DNA of 32,559 nt. It comes from a virus. Both the position numbers and the translations under genes were made by a program. This document shows, piece after piece, positions 15,780 through 22,440 of this stretch; positions within the stretch are counted from its first letter, which is position 1; each line of letters begins with the position of its first letter. The stretch covers positions 1 through 32,559 of the IMG/VR virus record IMGVR_UViG_3300010885_022647; one strand, given 5' to 3'. The notes beneath the pieces are model-generated. The model was not told where the DNA came from. It was given only the letters and a program-made list of their open reading frames with translations, and did not search any database.

Positions 15780-16022
15780 TTAAAAGATCGGCCGCCCGGC
15801 CAATCCGCAGTATCCATCAAGATTTTCATGTGTATCGTTTTTGAAGCGCCACATCATGCAGCGGGAACCACGACAATTAGCTATTTCTTCATGCAATGTG
15901 TCAGCAGGCTGACCATCTTCCCATTGCTGAACAGCATTATACCCAACTGCCTTTTTGACGGGATCAAAAATACGAGCCAAAGGGCACCACATTTCGTGGA
16001 CATTCTCTTCATCTGTAAACAT
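15780..16022 (-). CDS. Small cysteine-motif phage protein
   Basis: 80 residues. Its ATG overlaps the exonuclease stop (TGATG). Cysteines fall in a fixed pattern: MWCPLAR near residue 13, NCRGSRCMMWRF near 50-55 and GYCGLAGRP near 71. This C-P-x-A-R, C-x4-C-x-x-W, G-Y-C-G-L pattern recurs in small proteins beside replication genes in many phages, and would suit an Fe-S cluster or zinc. Its coupling to a Cas4/RecB-type nuclease, a group that often uses Fe-S clusters, is suggestive. The function is unknown. Confidence 0.65.
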   Translation of the reverse strand: MFTDEENVHEMWCPLARIFDPVKKAVGYNAVQQWEDGQPADTLHEEIANCRGSRCMMWRFKNDTHENLDGYCGLAGRPIF

Positions 16023-16774
16023 CACAGCCCCCACACATCGAACGCGGCCTTGCGAGCCATCGGATCTGCAAAATAGAAGCTGTCCACCTCCGGGACAACG
16101 ATGGAGGCAAGCTCCAAGGGGTCGTCGGAGATCGACAGGAAACGCTGAATGGTCAGCGCAATCTTTTCCAGAGCCAGCACATGCTGCGCCACGTTCTCCA
16201 GATGGTACGTCGCAGACTTCTTGCTTGTGACGTAGGTGAGGCGCGCATCAAGATTGTTACCCCGTGCAGCGACATAGAGAGCAACTTGCCGTGCGTGGCT
16301 GGTGGAGATTTTCGAGGGAAGCGCGTGTGTAGTTTTGAGGTCCGTGAGGATGCCATGATTTGCCCATTCGAAGTCATAGAAGCCGATCATCGGGACCATC
16401 AGGCCCTCAATGCGGTACTCGATCTTGCCCTGCGTCGAGGTGGGCCTTCCATAGGGGCGCAGCTCGGACAGGCCCATCTTGACCATGTCGCCAATGGCGC
16501 CCGCCTCCTTCTCGCGGCGGCTGTCGCCTGACAAGGCGGTGAGCTTGTCAAACTCAACCTGAGCGATCTTGGCGCACGTCTCGTCATCGGAGCCATTCAG
16601 GAGGCCCTCGACGATACCCGCCTCGACGGCAGTGCCGCGATAGGCTGCGGCGCCGACAGGGCTGCGCTTCTTCAAGCACTTCTCAAGCACGAACATCGCG
16701 GGGCTGTTCGTGAAGAGATTGCAGGCGGAGGGGGAGAGATGCTGGAGGTCGTGGACCTCGAATGGATTTTTCAT
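16022..16774 (-). CDS. PD-(D/E)XK exonuclease (RecB/Cas4-like)
   Basis: 250 residues. The core motif is visible: GFYDFEW with Asp134, then ILTDLKTT with Asp145 and Lys147, and the QVALY motif with Gln163 and Tyr167 of RecB-family nucleases. Upstream, AYRGTAVEAGIVEGL takes the place of the usual G-x-x-x-H helix. Such phage enzymes trim DNA ends for recombination or replication. It is the first gene of the leftward operon, read from the divergent control region with GAAAGTGA before its ATG. A role in recombination with the neighbouring SSB-like protein is inferred from position. Confidence 0.8.
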   Translation of the reverse strand: MKNPFEVHDLQHLSPSACNLFTNSPAMFVLEKCLKKRSPVGAAAYRGTAVEAGIVEGLLNGSDDETCAKIAQVEFDKLTALSGDSRREKEAGAIGDMVKMGLSELRPYGRPTSTQGKIEYRIEGLMVPMIGFYDFEWANHGILTDLKTTHALPSKISTSHARQVALYVAARGNNLDARLTYVTSKKSATYHLENVAQHVLALEKIALTIQRFLSISDDPLELASIVVPEVDSFYFADPMARKAAFDVWGL

Positions 16775-16802
16775 GGGTCACTTTCAATTTCGAACTGTCC
16801 GC

Positions 16803-16832
16803 AGGGTAGGCTGATTTGCGAAACGGTGTCAA
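16803..16832 (-). promoter_or_regulatory. Candidate leftward promoter for the exonuclease operon
   Basis: On the minus strand a perfect -35 TTGACA (16832-16827) is followed after 18 bases by TACCCT (16808-16803), a weak -10. One arm of the long inverted repeat (TTCGCAAATCA on this strand) lies in the spacer, where a repressor would block it. The start of the exonuclease gene is about 30 bases downstream. Confidence 0.45.
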
Positions 16833-16895
16833 CGGACAATTTGTCTTTTCCCCCAGTTGACTTCGAAGACAAAATGTCTCAACCTTCGCAAATCA
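16812..16895. promoter_or_regulatory. Divergent operator region with nested dyads
   Basis: An 11-base perfect inverted repeat, TGATTTGCGAA (16812-16822) and TTCGCAAATCA (16885-16895), brackets two copies of a shorter dyad GACA-N3-TGTC (16835-16845 and 16868-16878), whose centres are 33 bases apart. The region separates the leftward exonuclease operon from the rightward replication operon. A TTGACT (16857-16862) could be the rightward -35. The spacing suggests cooperative binding by one regulator, perhaps the HTH protein encoded just downstream. Confidence 0.5.
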
Positions 16896-16908
16896 CTTGG
16901 AGGTGGCC

Positions 16909-17043
16909 GTGGCCGTCATTGTTGCTTCGATACTGATCTGGCTCGCGATCACAGTCGCGTTCGTGGTTGCGTCCGTCTGGATCGCCGACCTGTGCGAGGC
17001 CGCCTACAACTTCTTCTGGAAGGTGCATGATGATGAAGACTGA
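16909..17043 (+). CDS. 44-residue single-span membrane protein
   Basis: A short gene of 44 codons starting with GTG behind GGAGG (an in-frame GTG six bases earlier is less well spaced). Residues 1-25 form one hydrophobic helix (VIVASILIWLAITVAFVVAS), followed by WIADLCEAAYNFFWKVHDDED, probably cytoplasmic. It is the first gene of the rightward early operon and overlaps the HTH regulator gene. It could be a membrane-directed early protein, such as a superinfection-exclusion peptide; that is a guess. The ORF is seen directly. Confidence 0.5.
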   Translation: MAVIVASILIWLAITVAFVVASVWIADLCEAAYNFFWKVHDDED

Positions 17044-17230
17044 CTACGAGTGGGATCTGATCCTGCGCGCTGCGGAGAAGCTAGGCGTCAGCCGCCACGC
17101 CCGCACGAAGTGGAAGAACCGGCAGATGGTGCCCCACCGGTGGCGCCCGCAGATCATTGAGGCCACGCGCGGCGTGGTCAATTGGGATCACTTTACAGCC
17201 CTCGACGAGGCAGCAAGGACCGCAGCATGA
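17030..17230 (+). CDS. Small Cro-like HTH regulator
   Basis: 66 residues; three ATGs stand in a row (17027, 17030, 17033), with GGAAGG best spaced for 17030. LILRAAEKLGVSRHARTKWKNRQMVPHRWRPQIIEAT is a compact HTH of the Cro/YdaS type (helix 2 AEKLGV, recognition helix RHARTKWKN, then the VPHRWR element). Such proteins sit at phage switch regions and bind short dyads. Its gene lies about 140 bases from the dyad-rich divergent region, so it is the natural candidate to bind it. Confidence 0.62.
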   Translation: MMKTDYEWDLILRAAEKLGVSRHARTKWKNRQMVPHRWRPQIIEATRGVVNWDHFTALDEAARTAA

Positions 17231-17697
17231 TGTACGTTGGAATTGACCCCGGCCTGAATGGGGCCGTTGCATATTTTGATGTTGAGAATGGCCATCTGTC
17301 CATTGTTGATATGCCTACGATGGAAGTTAAGCGAAACAACAAAGTGAAGCGTGAGGTCCACGCCGCTGGTCTCGCGCATTTGCTTGCTATCGAATTTGAA
17401 GTTGGGGGCGTCATTCTTGAGCGGGTTGGGGCCATGCCGGGACAGGGGGTTACGTCCGTTTTCTCTTTCGGGCGCAGCACAGGCCTCATTGAGGGTGTTC
17501 TTGCCGCGTATGATCTGCCTGTAACTATCATCACCCCGCAAGAGTGGCAGAAGGCTGCGAAGGTTCGCGGGGGCAAGGATGGCTCACGCCTGCGCGCCTG
17601 TGAGCTGTTCCCCAACTACGCGGGCCTGTTCGCCCTGAAGAAGCATGATGGCCGCGCAGATGCCGCGCTGATGGCTTGGTATGCCGCAACACGTTGA
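17227..17697 (+). CDS. RuvC-like Holliday junction resolvase
   Basis: 156 residues, overlapping the HTH gene by ATGA, with AAGGA seven bases upstream. The RNase H-like fold shows YVGIDPGLNGA (Asp7), VILERVGAMPGQG (Glu65) and HDGRADAALMA (Asp141 and Asp145), the four acidic positions that bind Mg2+ in RuvC. The length suits the family (RuvC about 170). It would resolve branched DNA made in replication and recombination before packaging. It lies directly ahead of the primase-helicase. Confidence 0.85.
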   Translation: MMYVGIDPGLNGAVAYFDVENGHLSIVDMPTMEVKRNNKVKREVHAAGLAHLLAIEFEVGGVILERVGAMPGQGVTSVFSFGRSTGLIEGVLAAYDLPVTIITPQEWQKAAKVRGGKDGSRLRACELFPNYAGLFALKKHDGRADAALMAWYAATR

Positions 17698-17710
17698 AAT
17701 CGAGATAGAT

Positions 17711-19837
17711 ATGAGCCTCGCAATGTCATTTGATCCAGACTTCGCGGACCCTACAGAGTGGGCTCGCATGTATCGCTCGGTCGGGATGCAAGTTGTCCCG
17801 GCCATGAGCCACCGTGAGAACCGCAACCAGTGGAAGCGCCCGGCACTGCCGAAGTGGCGTGAACTGGAAAACGAGCTGATCCCCGACTTCACCTTCGAGC
17901 GTTGGTATGGCGAGGAAGGCGAACACGCCCGCCGCAACAACATGGGCCTGATCGCGGGCGCCTGCTCCAGCGGGGTCTTCGTCGTCGATCTGGACCTGCA
18001 CAAGGACGTGCGGGCGCAGGCTTGGTGGGACGACATGTTTCACATGAAACAGAGCGCCGGCGAGCTGGAAACGGTCGAGCAGGCCACGGGCGGCGGCGGC
18101 GTCCAGCTCTTTTTCCGGGCCCCTCTGGGGTGGGTTCCCCCGACATGCAAGACGAGCATCGGGGTGGACATCAGGGGGCAGGGAGGCTTCGCCATGATGC
18201 CGCCCAGCACCCACGAGAGCGGCAAGTCATACCGCTGGAAGGACGGCCACGAGCCGTGGGAGATGGACATCGCCACGGCGCCGCAGTGGTTCTGCGACCA
18301 GATCACCCAGCTCGCCATTGAGCACGGCGGATCTGGCGGGAACCGTGTAACAGGCGAAAAAACTGCGTCACCAAATAAAGCTGTGGATAACTTTGGCAAT
18401 ATTGTCGATGGCCGCGAGGACTACATGACCAAGCTGGTCTGGGCGGCGGTGGTCGATCTGAAGCGCGATTGCCCCGGAGATCTGGGGAGTTTGTCTGAAA
18501 AGCACATGCTCGAAAGCTTCGCCACCTACGAGCGCAAGGTGAAGAGCCGCATTCAGGGCGGGTACGGCGTCTCAAACGCCGACCTTCTGGAGCGCGAGGG
18601 GCGTGGCATCTCAATGTTCAGGCACAAGTGGCAGAACGCCATCGACCAGTGGGACACCAAGGTGGCCGAGCATGCGAAGGTGGAGCGCCCCGGCCGCCCT
18701 TTCGATCAGGCCGATGAGCCGCAGCCGGTCAAGTTCTACAAGGTGGACGAGGAAACCGGCGAACTTTTCGTCGATGTAATTAAGCCAACGACCGTTGATC
18801 TATTTGAGTTCCTCGACATTGAGGGGATTTTGTCCCTTCCCAAGCCCAAGTATCTGATCGACAAGTTGATGATTGAGGCGGCGCTCGGCTTCGTCTATGG
18901 CCCTCCGGGATGCGGCAAGAGCTTCATCACTATTGGCATGGGCCTGTCGATCTGCTCGGAGCGGGCGGAGTGGTTTGGGCGCAGGATCAACAAGACCGGC
19001 CCCGTCGTCTACATCTCGTCAGAGGGCGTGGGCGACATCGGCACACGCATCCTCGCGTGGGAGAAGGAGGCTGGCGTCAAGGTGCGCGGCCTGCCCTTCT
19101 ACCTGATCCAGCAAACGATCAACTTCATGGCGCAGGCGGACGTGGAGAGGCTCCTGCGCACCGTGGCCGAGATCGGCAAGGTCGCCGGGGGGTTCCCCGT
19201 CACCGTCTTCGTGGACACTGTCAGCCGCGTGTTGCCGGGTGCCGACGAGAACCTCCAGAAGGACATGACCCTCTTCATTGGCGCCTGCGACGCCGTCCGC
19301 ACGACCTTTGGCGCCACGGTCGTCGGCGTCCACCACACGAGCCGGGCGGGCAACCTGCGGGGGTCCACGGTGTTTGACGGCGCCGGTGACTTCCTGCTCG
19401 GCATTGAGCGGGAGGAGGGCGAGATGATCGGCGAGATCCACGCCCGTAAGATCAAGAGCGCCGAGGACGGCTGGCGGCAGGCCTTCGAACTGAAGAAGGT
19501 CGTCGTCAATGACATCACCGGCGAGACCAGCCTCTACGCGGGGCAGGCCAACGCCAAGGCCGAGGCCAAGAGCGTCTGGCCCGAGAAGCAGGCCTGCCGC
19601 GACATGCTCAACGTGATCCGGGTCGCGTGGTTCTCTGGGCGCCCGCTCTCCAGCTACTCCCAGACCCGCAAGCAGGGGCGGTACGCTTCGGCGGTCCTGA
19701 GCCAGCAATTCGACCTCCCCGAGAAGGTGGTCGAGATGATGGTGGACACATGGCTGTCCAACCAGATTTTGTCCTACGAGGTCGCGGACAAGAGCACCAA
19801 GATGCAAGGCCTCAAAGTAATCGGATCAATCGACTAG
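17711..19837 (+). CDS. Primase-polymerase / RecA-fold helicase fusion
   Basis: 708 residues from the ATG at 17711, inside the end of the resolvase frame region and behind GAGATAGAT. The N-terminal primase-polymerase (AEP) domain shows VVDLDLHKD (Asp93, Asp95), GGGGVQLFFRAP and VDIRGQGGFAMMPPSTH. A linker of lower GC content around 215-240 carries a DnaA box. The C-terminal ATPase shows Walker A GPPGCGKS (397-404), Walker B VTVFVDT (Asp502) and a GVHHTSRAGN motif (His541), as in RepA/AAA_25 ring helicases. It would prime and unwind at the phage fork, leaving synthesis to a polymerase not in this window. Confidence 0.88.
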   Translation: MSLAMSFDPDFADPTEWARMYRSVGMQVVPAMSHRENRNQWKRPALPKWRELENELIPDFTFERWYGEEGEHARRNNMGLIAGACSSGVFVVDLDLHKDVRAQAWWDDMFHMKQSAGELETVEQATGGGGVQLFFRAPLGWVPPTCKTSIGVDIRGQGGFAMMPPSTHESGKSYRWKDGHEPWEMDIATAPQWFCDQITQLAIEHGGSGGNRVTGEKTASPNKAVDNFGNIVDGREDYMTKLVWAAVVDLKRDCPGDLGSLSEKHMLESFATYERKVKSRIQGGYGVSNADLLEREGRGISMFRHKWQNAIDQWDTKVAEHAKVERPGRPFDQADEPQPVKFYKVDEETGELFVDVIKPTTVDLFEFLDIEGILSLPKPKYLIDKLMIEAALGFVYGPPGCGKSFITIGMGLSICSERAEWFGRRINKTGPVVYISSEGVGDIGTRILAWEKEAGVKVRGLPFYLIQQTINFMAQADVERLLRTVAEIGKVAGGFPVTVFVDTVSRVLPGADENLQKDMTLFIGACDAVRTTFGATVVGVHHTSRAGNLRGSTVFDGAGDFLLGIEREEGEMIGEIHARKIKSAEDGWRQAFELKKVVVNDITGETSLYAGQANAKAEAKSVWPEKQACRDMLNVIRVAWFSGRPLSSYSQTRKQGRYASAVLSQQFDLPEKVVEMMVDTWLSNQILSYEVADKSTKMQGLKVIGSID
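18382..18390 (-). promoter_or_regulatory. Perfect DnaA box inside the primase-helicase gene
   Basis: TGTGGATAA on the plus strand is TTATCCACA on the minus strand, the exact DnaA consensus. It lies in the linker region between the two domains of the primase-helicase gene, which is locally richer in A and T. Since it is inside a coding sequence (Ala-Val-Asp-Asn) it may be coincidental, but two more perfect copies lie in control regions. Confidence 0.4.
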
Positions 19838-19849
19838 AGGGGAAAGTTC

Positions 19850-20089
19850 ATGGAATTTGATAACGAACGTCTCGCGCGCGAATGCGAGAAGGTGGTGAGC
19901 CGGGTCCGCATCATCCTGAAGGACAAGGGCGGCCCGGTCATCATGAACAGCCTCGCCTTCATCTTGGCCGAGGCGATGTTCAACACCAGCACCCAGCCCA
20001 ACTGGGAGGGCAACTTGAAGAACGTCTTCAGGGCCGTCGAGGAGCACCTGAAGGAGTTTGCCGCAGAAACCGAACAGGTGAAGCAGTGA
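19850..20089 (+). CDS. Small helical hypothetical protein
   Basis: 79 residues of unknown function between the primase-helicase and the methyltransferase. GAGGGGAAAG stands well before the ATG. It is helical throughout (ERLARECEKVVSRVRIIL, then NLKNVFRAVEEHLKEFAAE), without cysteine pattern or membrane span. Its TGA overlaps the GTG start of the methyltransferase (GTGA), so the two are coupled; it may be an accessory to that enzyme or to replication, which is only a guess. Confidence 0.6.
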   Translation: MEFDNERLARECEKVVSRVRIILKDKGGPVIMNSLAFILAEAMFNTSTQPNWEGNLKNVFRAVEEHLKEFAAETEQVKQ

Positions 20090-21819
20090 CGGCCTTCTAC
20101 AACGAGATTGACCCCTACGCCGCACAGTGGTTGCGCAACTTGATCAAGGAAGGACTGATCCCCGATGGCGAAGTCTCCACCAAATCAATTGTCGATCTTC
20201 GACCTTCCGACCTTTCAGGATTTGACCAGTGCCACTTCTTCGCCGGGATCGGGGGATGGAGCCAAGCACTACACCTCGCTGGGTGGGCGCCTGATCGTCA
20301 TGTCTGGACAGGGTCATGCCCGTGCCAGCCGTTCTCGGTCGCGGGAAAGGGCGCAGGAACCGACGACCCCCGCCACCTCTGGCCCCACTTCCACCGCCTC
20401 ATTCAGGCATGCCGACCCCCTGTCGTCATGGGGGAGCAAGTTGCGGGAAAGGCTGGGTACGGATGGTTCGATGGAGTTCGAGCTGATCTGGAAGGAAGTG
20501 GCTACTCCAGCCGGGCGGCAGATATTCCGGCTCTCGCGGTCAACGCCCCGCACATTCGCCAGCGGCTCTACTGGGTCGCTACAGACTTGGAGAACGCCAG
20601 CCACCACAGAACCGGGGGTGACGCTGGAGCGTCTGGAGACGGCGGGCGGTCAGCCTTGGACACCGGGCCAGAGAGCTTACGACAGACACACGGGCAGGGT
20701 GGCACAGGTGGGCCTAACGCACGAAGTGTTGGCCACATGGCCGACCCCTACGAAGGCGGACGGGGACGGCGGTCACGGGATGGGAACGGCGAGCGTGACG
20801 GGGAAGCGGGAGAACGGCACGAAGATCACGGTCAGCTTGCCGGGGGTGGTGAAGATCGTGGGGACGTGGCCAACGCCGCTACAACAGGATTGCAGGGTTC
20901 CTGCAACGCCGGAGAGCGCCCAACGGGAATGGGATCACAGCAACCTTCGGGGCATAGCTGCGGTGACCACATGGCCAACGCCCAGAGCGTCGGACGAGAA
21001 GAACGGGAACGGAAAGACCGGCAACAGGACGCCGGAGGCTGCTGCCAAGGCGGGATGGACATTGCCAGAATTGATGAGAACAACATGGAAAACGCCAATG
21101 GCATTGGATGGGCATATGGCGAACACGCCAAGGACGGATGGCCGACAAGAACAATTGACCAATCAAGTGGCAGCGACGGTTCTTTCTGGTCCGACCACAT
21201 CTGGCTCGCCGGATCAGACGGGAAAGCCCGGCGCGTTAAACCCGGCCTTCCCTTGCTGGTTGATGGGGTTTCCAATTGCTTGGCAAATGTGTTATCCATA
21301 TGTGAAGAAGCCTCAAAAAGGATAACCGATCATGCCGAAAGAAGCCAAACAGACCCCGGCGAAATCTTGCGAATGGTGCGGGAGCATCTTTACAAGGAAG
21401 AGAGTAGGGAAAAACAACCAACTGGAGTGTGTGGCAAATTATATGCGCCGCAAGTTCTGTTCGATTTCATGCTCAGTCAAGCGACAACATGCAACGGAGC
21501 CGCCGACAGCGGCAGCGTCACGAAAGCGGGCAAAGAAAAAGTTGCAGGGGCAATGCGCATCATGCGGATGGACGGTGGATTTGTGTATCCATCATGTCAA
21601 TGGCAATCCAATGAACAACAGCGCGCCCAATCTTCAGACCCTTTGCACGAATTGTCATTCCTACTGGCATGCGATGCACAAGCGTTTGGGGAAGCCGTGT
21701 TTGACGCTCATGCCGCGATTAATCGAGTAGGCATGTTGCGCGCCTACGGAAACGCAATTATCCCGCCCCTCGCGGCGGAAGTCGTCAAAGCCGTGATGGA
21801 GACCTTGGATGAAGCCTGA
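20086..21819 (+). CDS. C5-cytosine DNA methyltransferase interrupted in frame by an HNH-bearing segment
   Basis: 577 residues from GTG at 20086. The family motifs are clear: CHFFAGIGGW (49-58, S-AdoMet binding), GSCPCQPFSVAGKG with catalytic Cys80, GEQV (116-119, in the place of ENV), IRQRLYWVA (157-165) and the C-terminal LRAYGNAI (551-558). It transfers methyl groups to cytosine, probably shielding phage DNA from restriction. The variable region (166-370) is low-complexity and shares its bases with another long ORF. After Asn397 an insert of 149 codons (21277-21723) stays open in this frame, carries the HNH gene in another frame, and precedes the last conserved motif. Activity with this insert is uncertain. 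Confidence 0.8.
   Translation: MTAFYNEIDPYAAQWLRNLIKEGLIPDGEVSTKSIVDLRPSDLSGFDQCHFFAGIGGWSQALHLAGWAPDRHVWTGSCPCQPFSVAGKGAGTDDPRHLWPHFHRLIQACRPPVVMGEQVAGKAGYGWFDGVRADLEGSGYSSRAADIPALAVNAPHIRQRLYWVATDLENASHHRTGGDAGASGDGGRSALDTGPESLRQTHGQGGTGGPNARSVGHMADPYEGGRGRRSRDGNGERDGEAGERHEDHGQLAGGGEDRGDVANAATTGLQGSCNAGERPTGMGSQQPSGHSCGDHMANAQSVGREERERKDRQQDAGGCCQGGMDIARIDENNMENANGIGWAYGEHAKDGWPTRTIDQSSGSDGSFWSDHIWLAGSDGKARRVKPGLPLLVDGVSNCLANVLSICEEASKRITDHAERSQTDPGEILRMVREHLYKEESREKQPTGVCGKLYAPQVLFDFMLSQATTCNGAADSGSVTKAGKEKVAGAMRIMRMDGGFVYPSCQWQSNEQQRAQSSDPLHELSFLLACDAQAFGEAVFDAHAAINRVGMLRAYGNAIIPPLAAEVVKAVMETLDEA
20165..21325 (+). CDS. Overlapping ORF with five TW-x-TP repeats, nested in the methyltransferase gene
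   Basis: 386 codons in the +1 frame of the methyltransferase gene. From residue 141 it reads as a sensible protein: the motif T-W-[PRK]-T-P recurs at 141, 191, 234, 269 and 307, followed by variable polar segments (for example PGQRAYDRHTGRVAQVGLTHEV), and it ends LNPAFPCWLMGFP. In a 60-codon sample (about 20588-20768) its third-base GC, counted by eye, is slightly above that of the methyltransferase frame. The first 110 residues are Ser/Arg/Pro-rich, as a shadow of conserved methylase motifs would be. The ATG has GGAAGG but 14 bases away. Either both frames are translated or this is an unusually protein-like shadow. Confidence 0.4.
   Translation: MAKSPPNQLSIFDLPTFQDLTSATSSPGSGDGAKHYTSLGGRLIVMSGQGHARASRSRSRERAQEPTTPATSGPTSTASFRHADPLSSWGSKLRERLGTDGSMEFELIWKEVATPAGRQIFRLSRSTPRTFASGSTGSLQTWRTPATTEPGVTLERLETAGGQPWTPGQRAYDRHTGRVAQVGLTHEVLATWPTPTKADGDGGHGMGTASVTGKRENGTKITVSLPGVVKIVGTWPTPLQQDCRVPATPESAQREWDHSNLRGIAAVTTWPTPRASDEKNGNGKTGNRTPEAAAKAGWTLPELMRTTWKTPMALDGHMANTPRTDGRQEQLTNQVAATVLSGPTTSGSPDQTGKPGALNPAFPCWLMGFPIAWQMCYPYVKKPQKG
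21277..21723 (+). mobile_element. HNH-bearing insert inside the methyltransferase gene
   Basis: 447 bases (149 codons) separate DGVSN from RVGMLRAYGN, two pieces expected to be adjacent in the C-terminus of C5-methyltransferases. The trinucleotide AAT stands at both borders (21274-21276 and 21721-21723). The insert is richer in A and T than its surroundings and carries a complete HNH gene, whose stop codon (GAGTAG) is supplied by the flanking methyltransferase sequence. Borders are inferred from motif continuity, not from an alignment. Confidence 0.55.
21332..21730 (+). CDS. HNH endonuclease with zinc-finger N-terminus
   Basis: 132 residues. The N-terminal part has CEWC (13-16) and CSISC (43-47), a likely zinc finger. 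The HNH nuclease lies at 75-113: CASC, then HHVNGNPMNNSAPNLQTLCTNCH, with His87-His88, Asn95, Asn100 and a second Cys pair (105, 108) typical of zinc-stapled HNH enzymes. AAGGA lies nine bases before the ATG, which comes six bases after the stop of the TW-x-TP ORF in the same frame. It is nested in the methyltransferase gene in another frame and is probably a homing endonuclease that targets that gene. Confidence 0.85.
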   Translation: MPKEAKQTPAKSCEWCGSIFTRKRVGKNNQLECVANYMRRKFCSISCSVKRQHATEPPTAAASRKRAKKKLQGQCASCGWTVDLCIHHVNGNPMNNSAPNLQTLCTNCHSYWHAMHKRLGKPCLTLMPRLIE

Positions 21820-22003
21820 AATTTACGCGATAGTCACGGCTGTCAATGAATTGACGCGGCAGATGGCCGTCGATGCCGACCGCATCGAGAAGCTGGAGGC
21901 GGCGCTGCGGTCGATCATCGTGCATTGTGAAGTGCCAGCACCGCCAAATGCTGAAGCATTAAAAATATTCGCCCGCAAAGCACTGGAGGGGAAAGATGAA
22001 TAA
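21809..22003 (+). CDS. Small coiled-coil protein, first of a tandem pair
   Basis: 64 residues; the ATG overlaps the end of the methyltransferase gene. It is helical with a charged segment DRIEKLEAALRSII and ends ARKALEGKDE. The next gene encodes the same RIEKLEAALR segment and a similar end (ARKALDDAP), and 30 of 31 bases agree over that segment, so the two arose by duplication. Similar short coiled coils are common in phage accessory regions; no function is known. Confidence 0.6.
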   Translation: MKPEIYAIVTAVNELTRQMAVDADRIEKLEAALRSIIVHCEVPAPPNAEALKIFARKALEGKDE

Positions 22004-22106
22004 TCGTTATATGGTTATCAGCCCAGATACGCTTGAGGCGATGCGCCGTGCTGTACATGCCGCTAAGTTAGAAGCCCGCATCGAAAAGCTGGAGGCGGCG
22101 CTGCGG
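21880..22106 (+). repeat. Direct repeat of 31 bases (21880-21910 and 22076-22106)
   Basis: Two copies of a 31-base segment encoding RIEKLEAALR differ at one base (GAG against GAA for the same Glu). They mark a recent duplication or conversion between the two adjacent small genes. Confidence 0.8.
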
Positions 22107-22229
22107 GAGATAGCTGCGGGCTATGAGACACCTTGGTCAACCAGCACTGTCGGCAATATGCTCGACGTGGCGGAAATCCTGTCAAAGCGCATCAACATCG
22201 CCCGCAAGGCCCTCGACGATGCCCCTTGA
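21996..22229 (+). CDS. Small coiled-coil protein, second of a tandem pair
   Basis: 77 residues, overlapping the previous gene by eight bases. Residues 26-40 (KLEARIEKLEAALREIAAGYE) repeat the coiled-coil segment of its neighbour; the remaining sequence differs. No membrane span or cysteine motif. A dimer or heterodimer of the two proteins is plausible from the shared helix, but that is inference. It ends just inside the following zinc-ribbon gene. Confidence 0.6.
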   Translation: MNNRYMVISPDTLEAMRRAVHAAKLEARIEKLEAALREIAAGYETPWSTSTVGNMLDVAEILSKRINIARKALDDAP

Positions 22230-22440
22230 GCCCATCAGCTTCAAGTGCGGCGCCTGCACGAAGACCTCAGCGGGCGAACTGGACTTTCGCTACAAGGCCG
22301 AGATCCGCAACCGCTGGCCGTGGCGCGTCCACGTCGAGCATGAGTACACCAACGAATATGCTCCATGTGAGCATTGCGGGGCAGTCAATCACGTCTGGCC
22401 CGAACATTCCCTAGATTTGAGATGGGAGAAGATAGCATGA
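22219..22440 (+). CDS. Small zinc-ribbon protein
   Basis: 73 residues, starting inside the end of the previous gene. Two Cys-x2-Cys pairs (FKCGACTK and APCEHCGAV) separated by about 40 residues form a likely zinc ribbon, with basic and aromatic residues (IRNRWPWRVHVEHEY) between them. Zinc ribbons of this kind bind nucleic acid or hold protein surfaces. Its TGA overlaps the ATG of the Tat-leader gene (ATGA). The function is unknown. Confidence 0.6.
   Translation: MPLEPISFKCGACTKTSAGELDFRYKAEIRNRWPWRVHVEHEYTNEYAPCEHCGAVNHVWPEHSLDLRWEKIA

Noticed and set aside
18382-18390. DnaA box in the primase-helicase gene as a proven origin
   Set aside because: Only one box, within coding sequence, with no iterons or AT-rich unwinding region beside it; listed as a site but not as an origin.
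21277-21723. Group I intron or intein in the methyltransferase gene
   Set aside because: The segment is short for an intron plus ORF and no core pairing was recognised; no intein splice motifs (N-terminal Cys/Ser block, C-terminal HN) are visible in the methylase frame.
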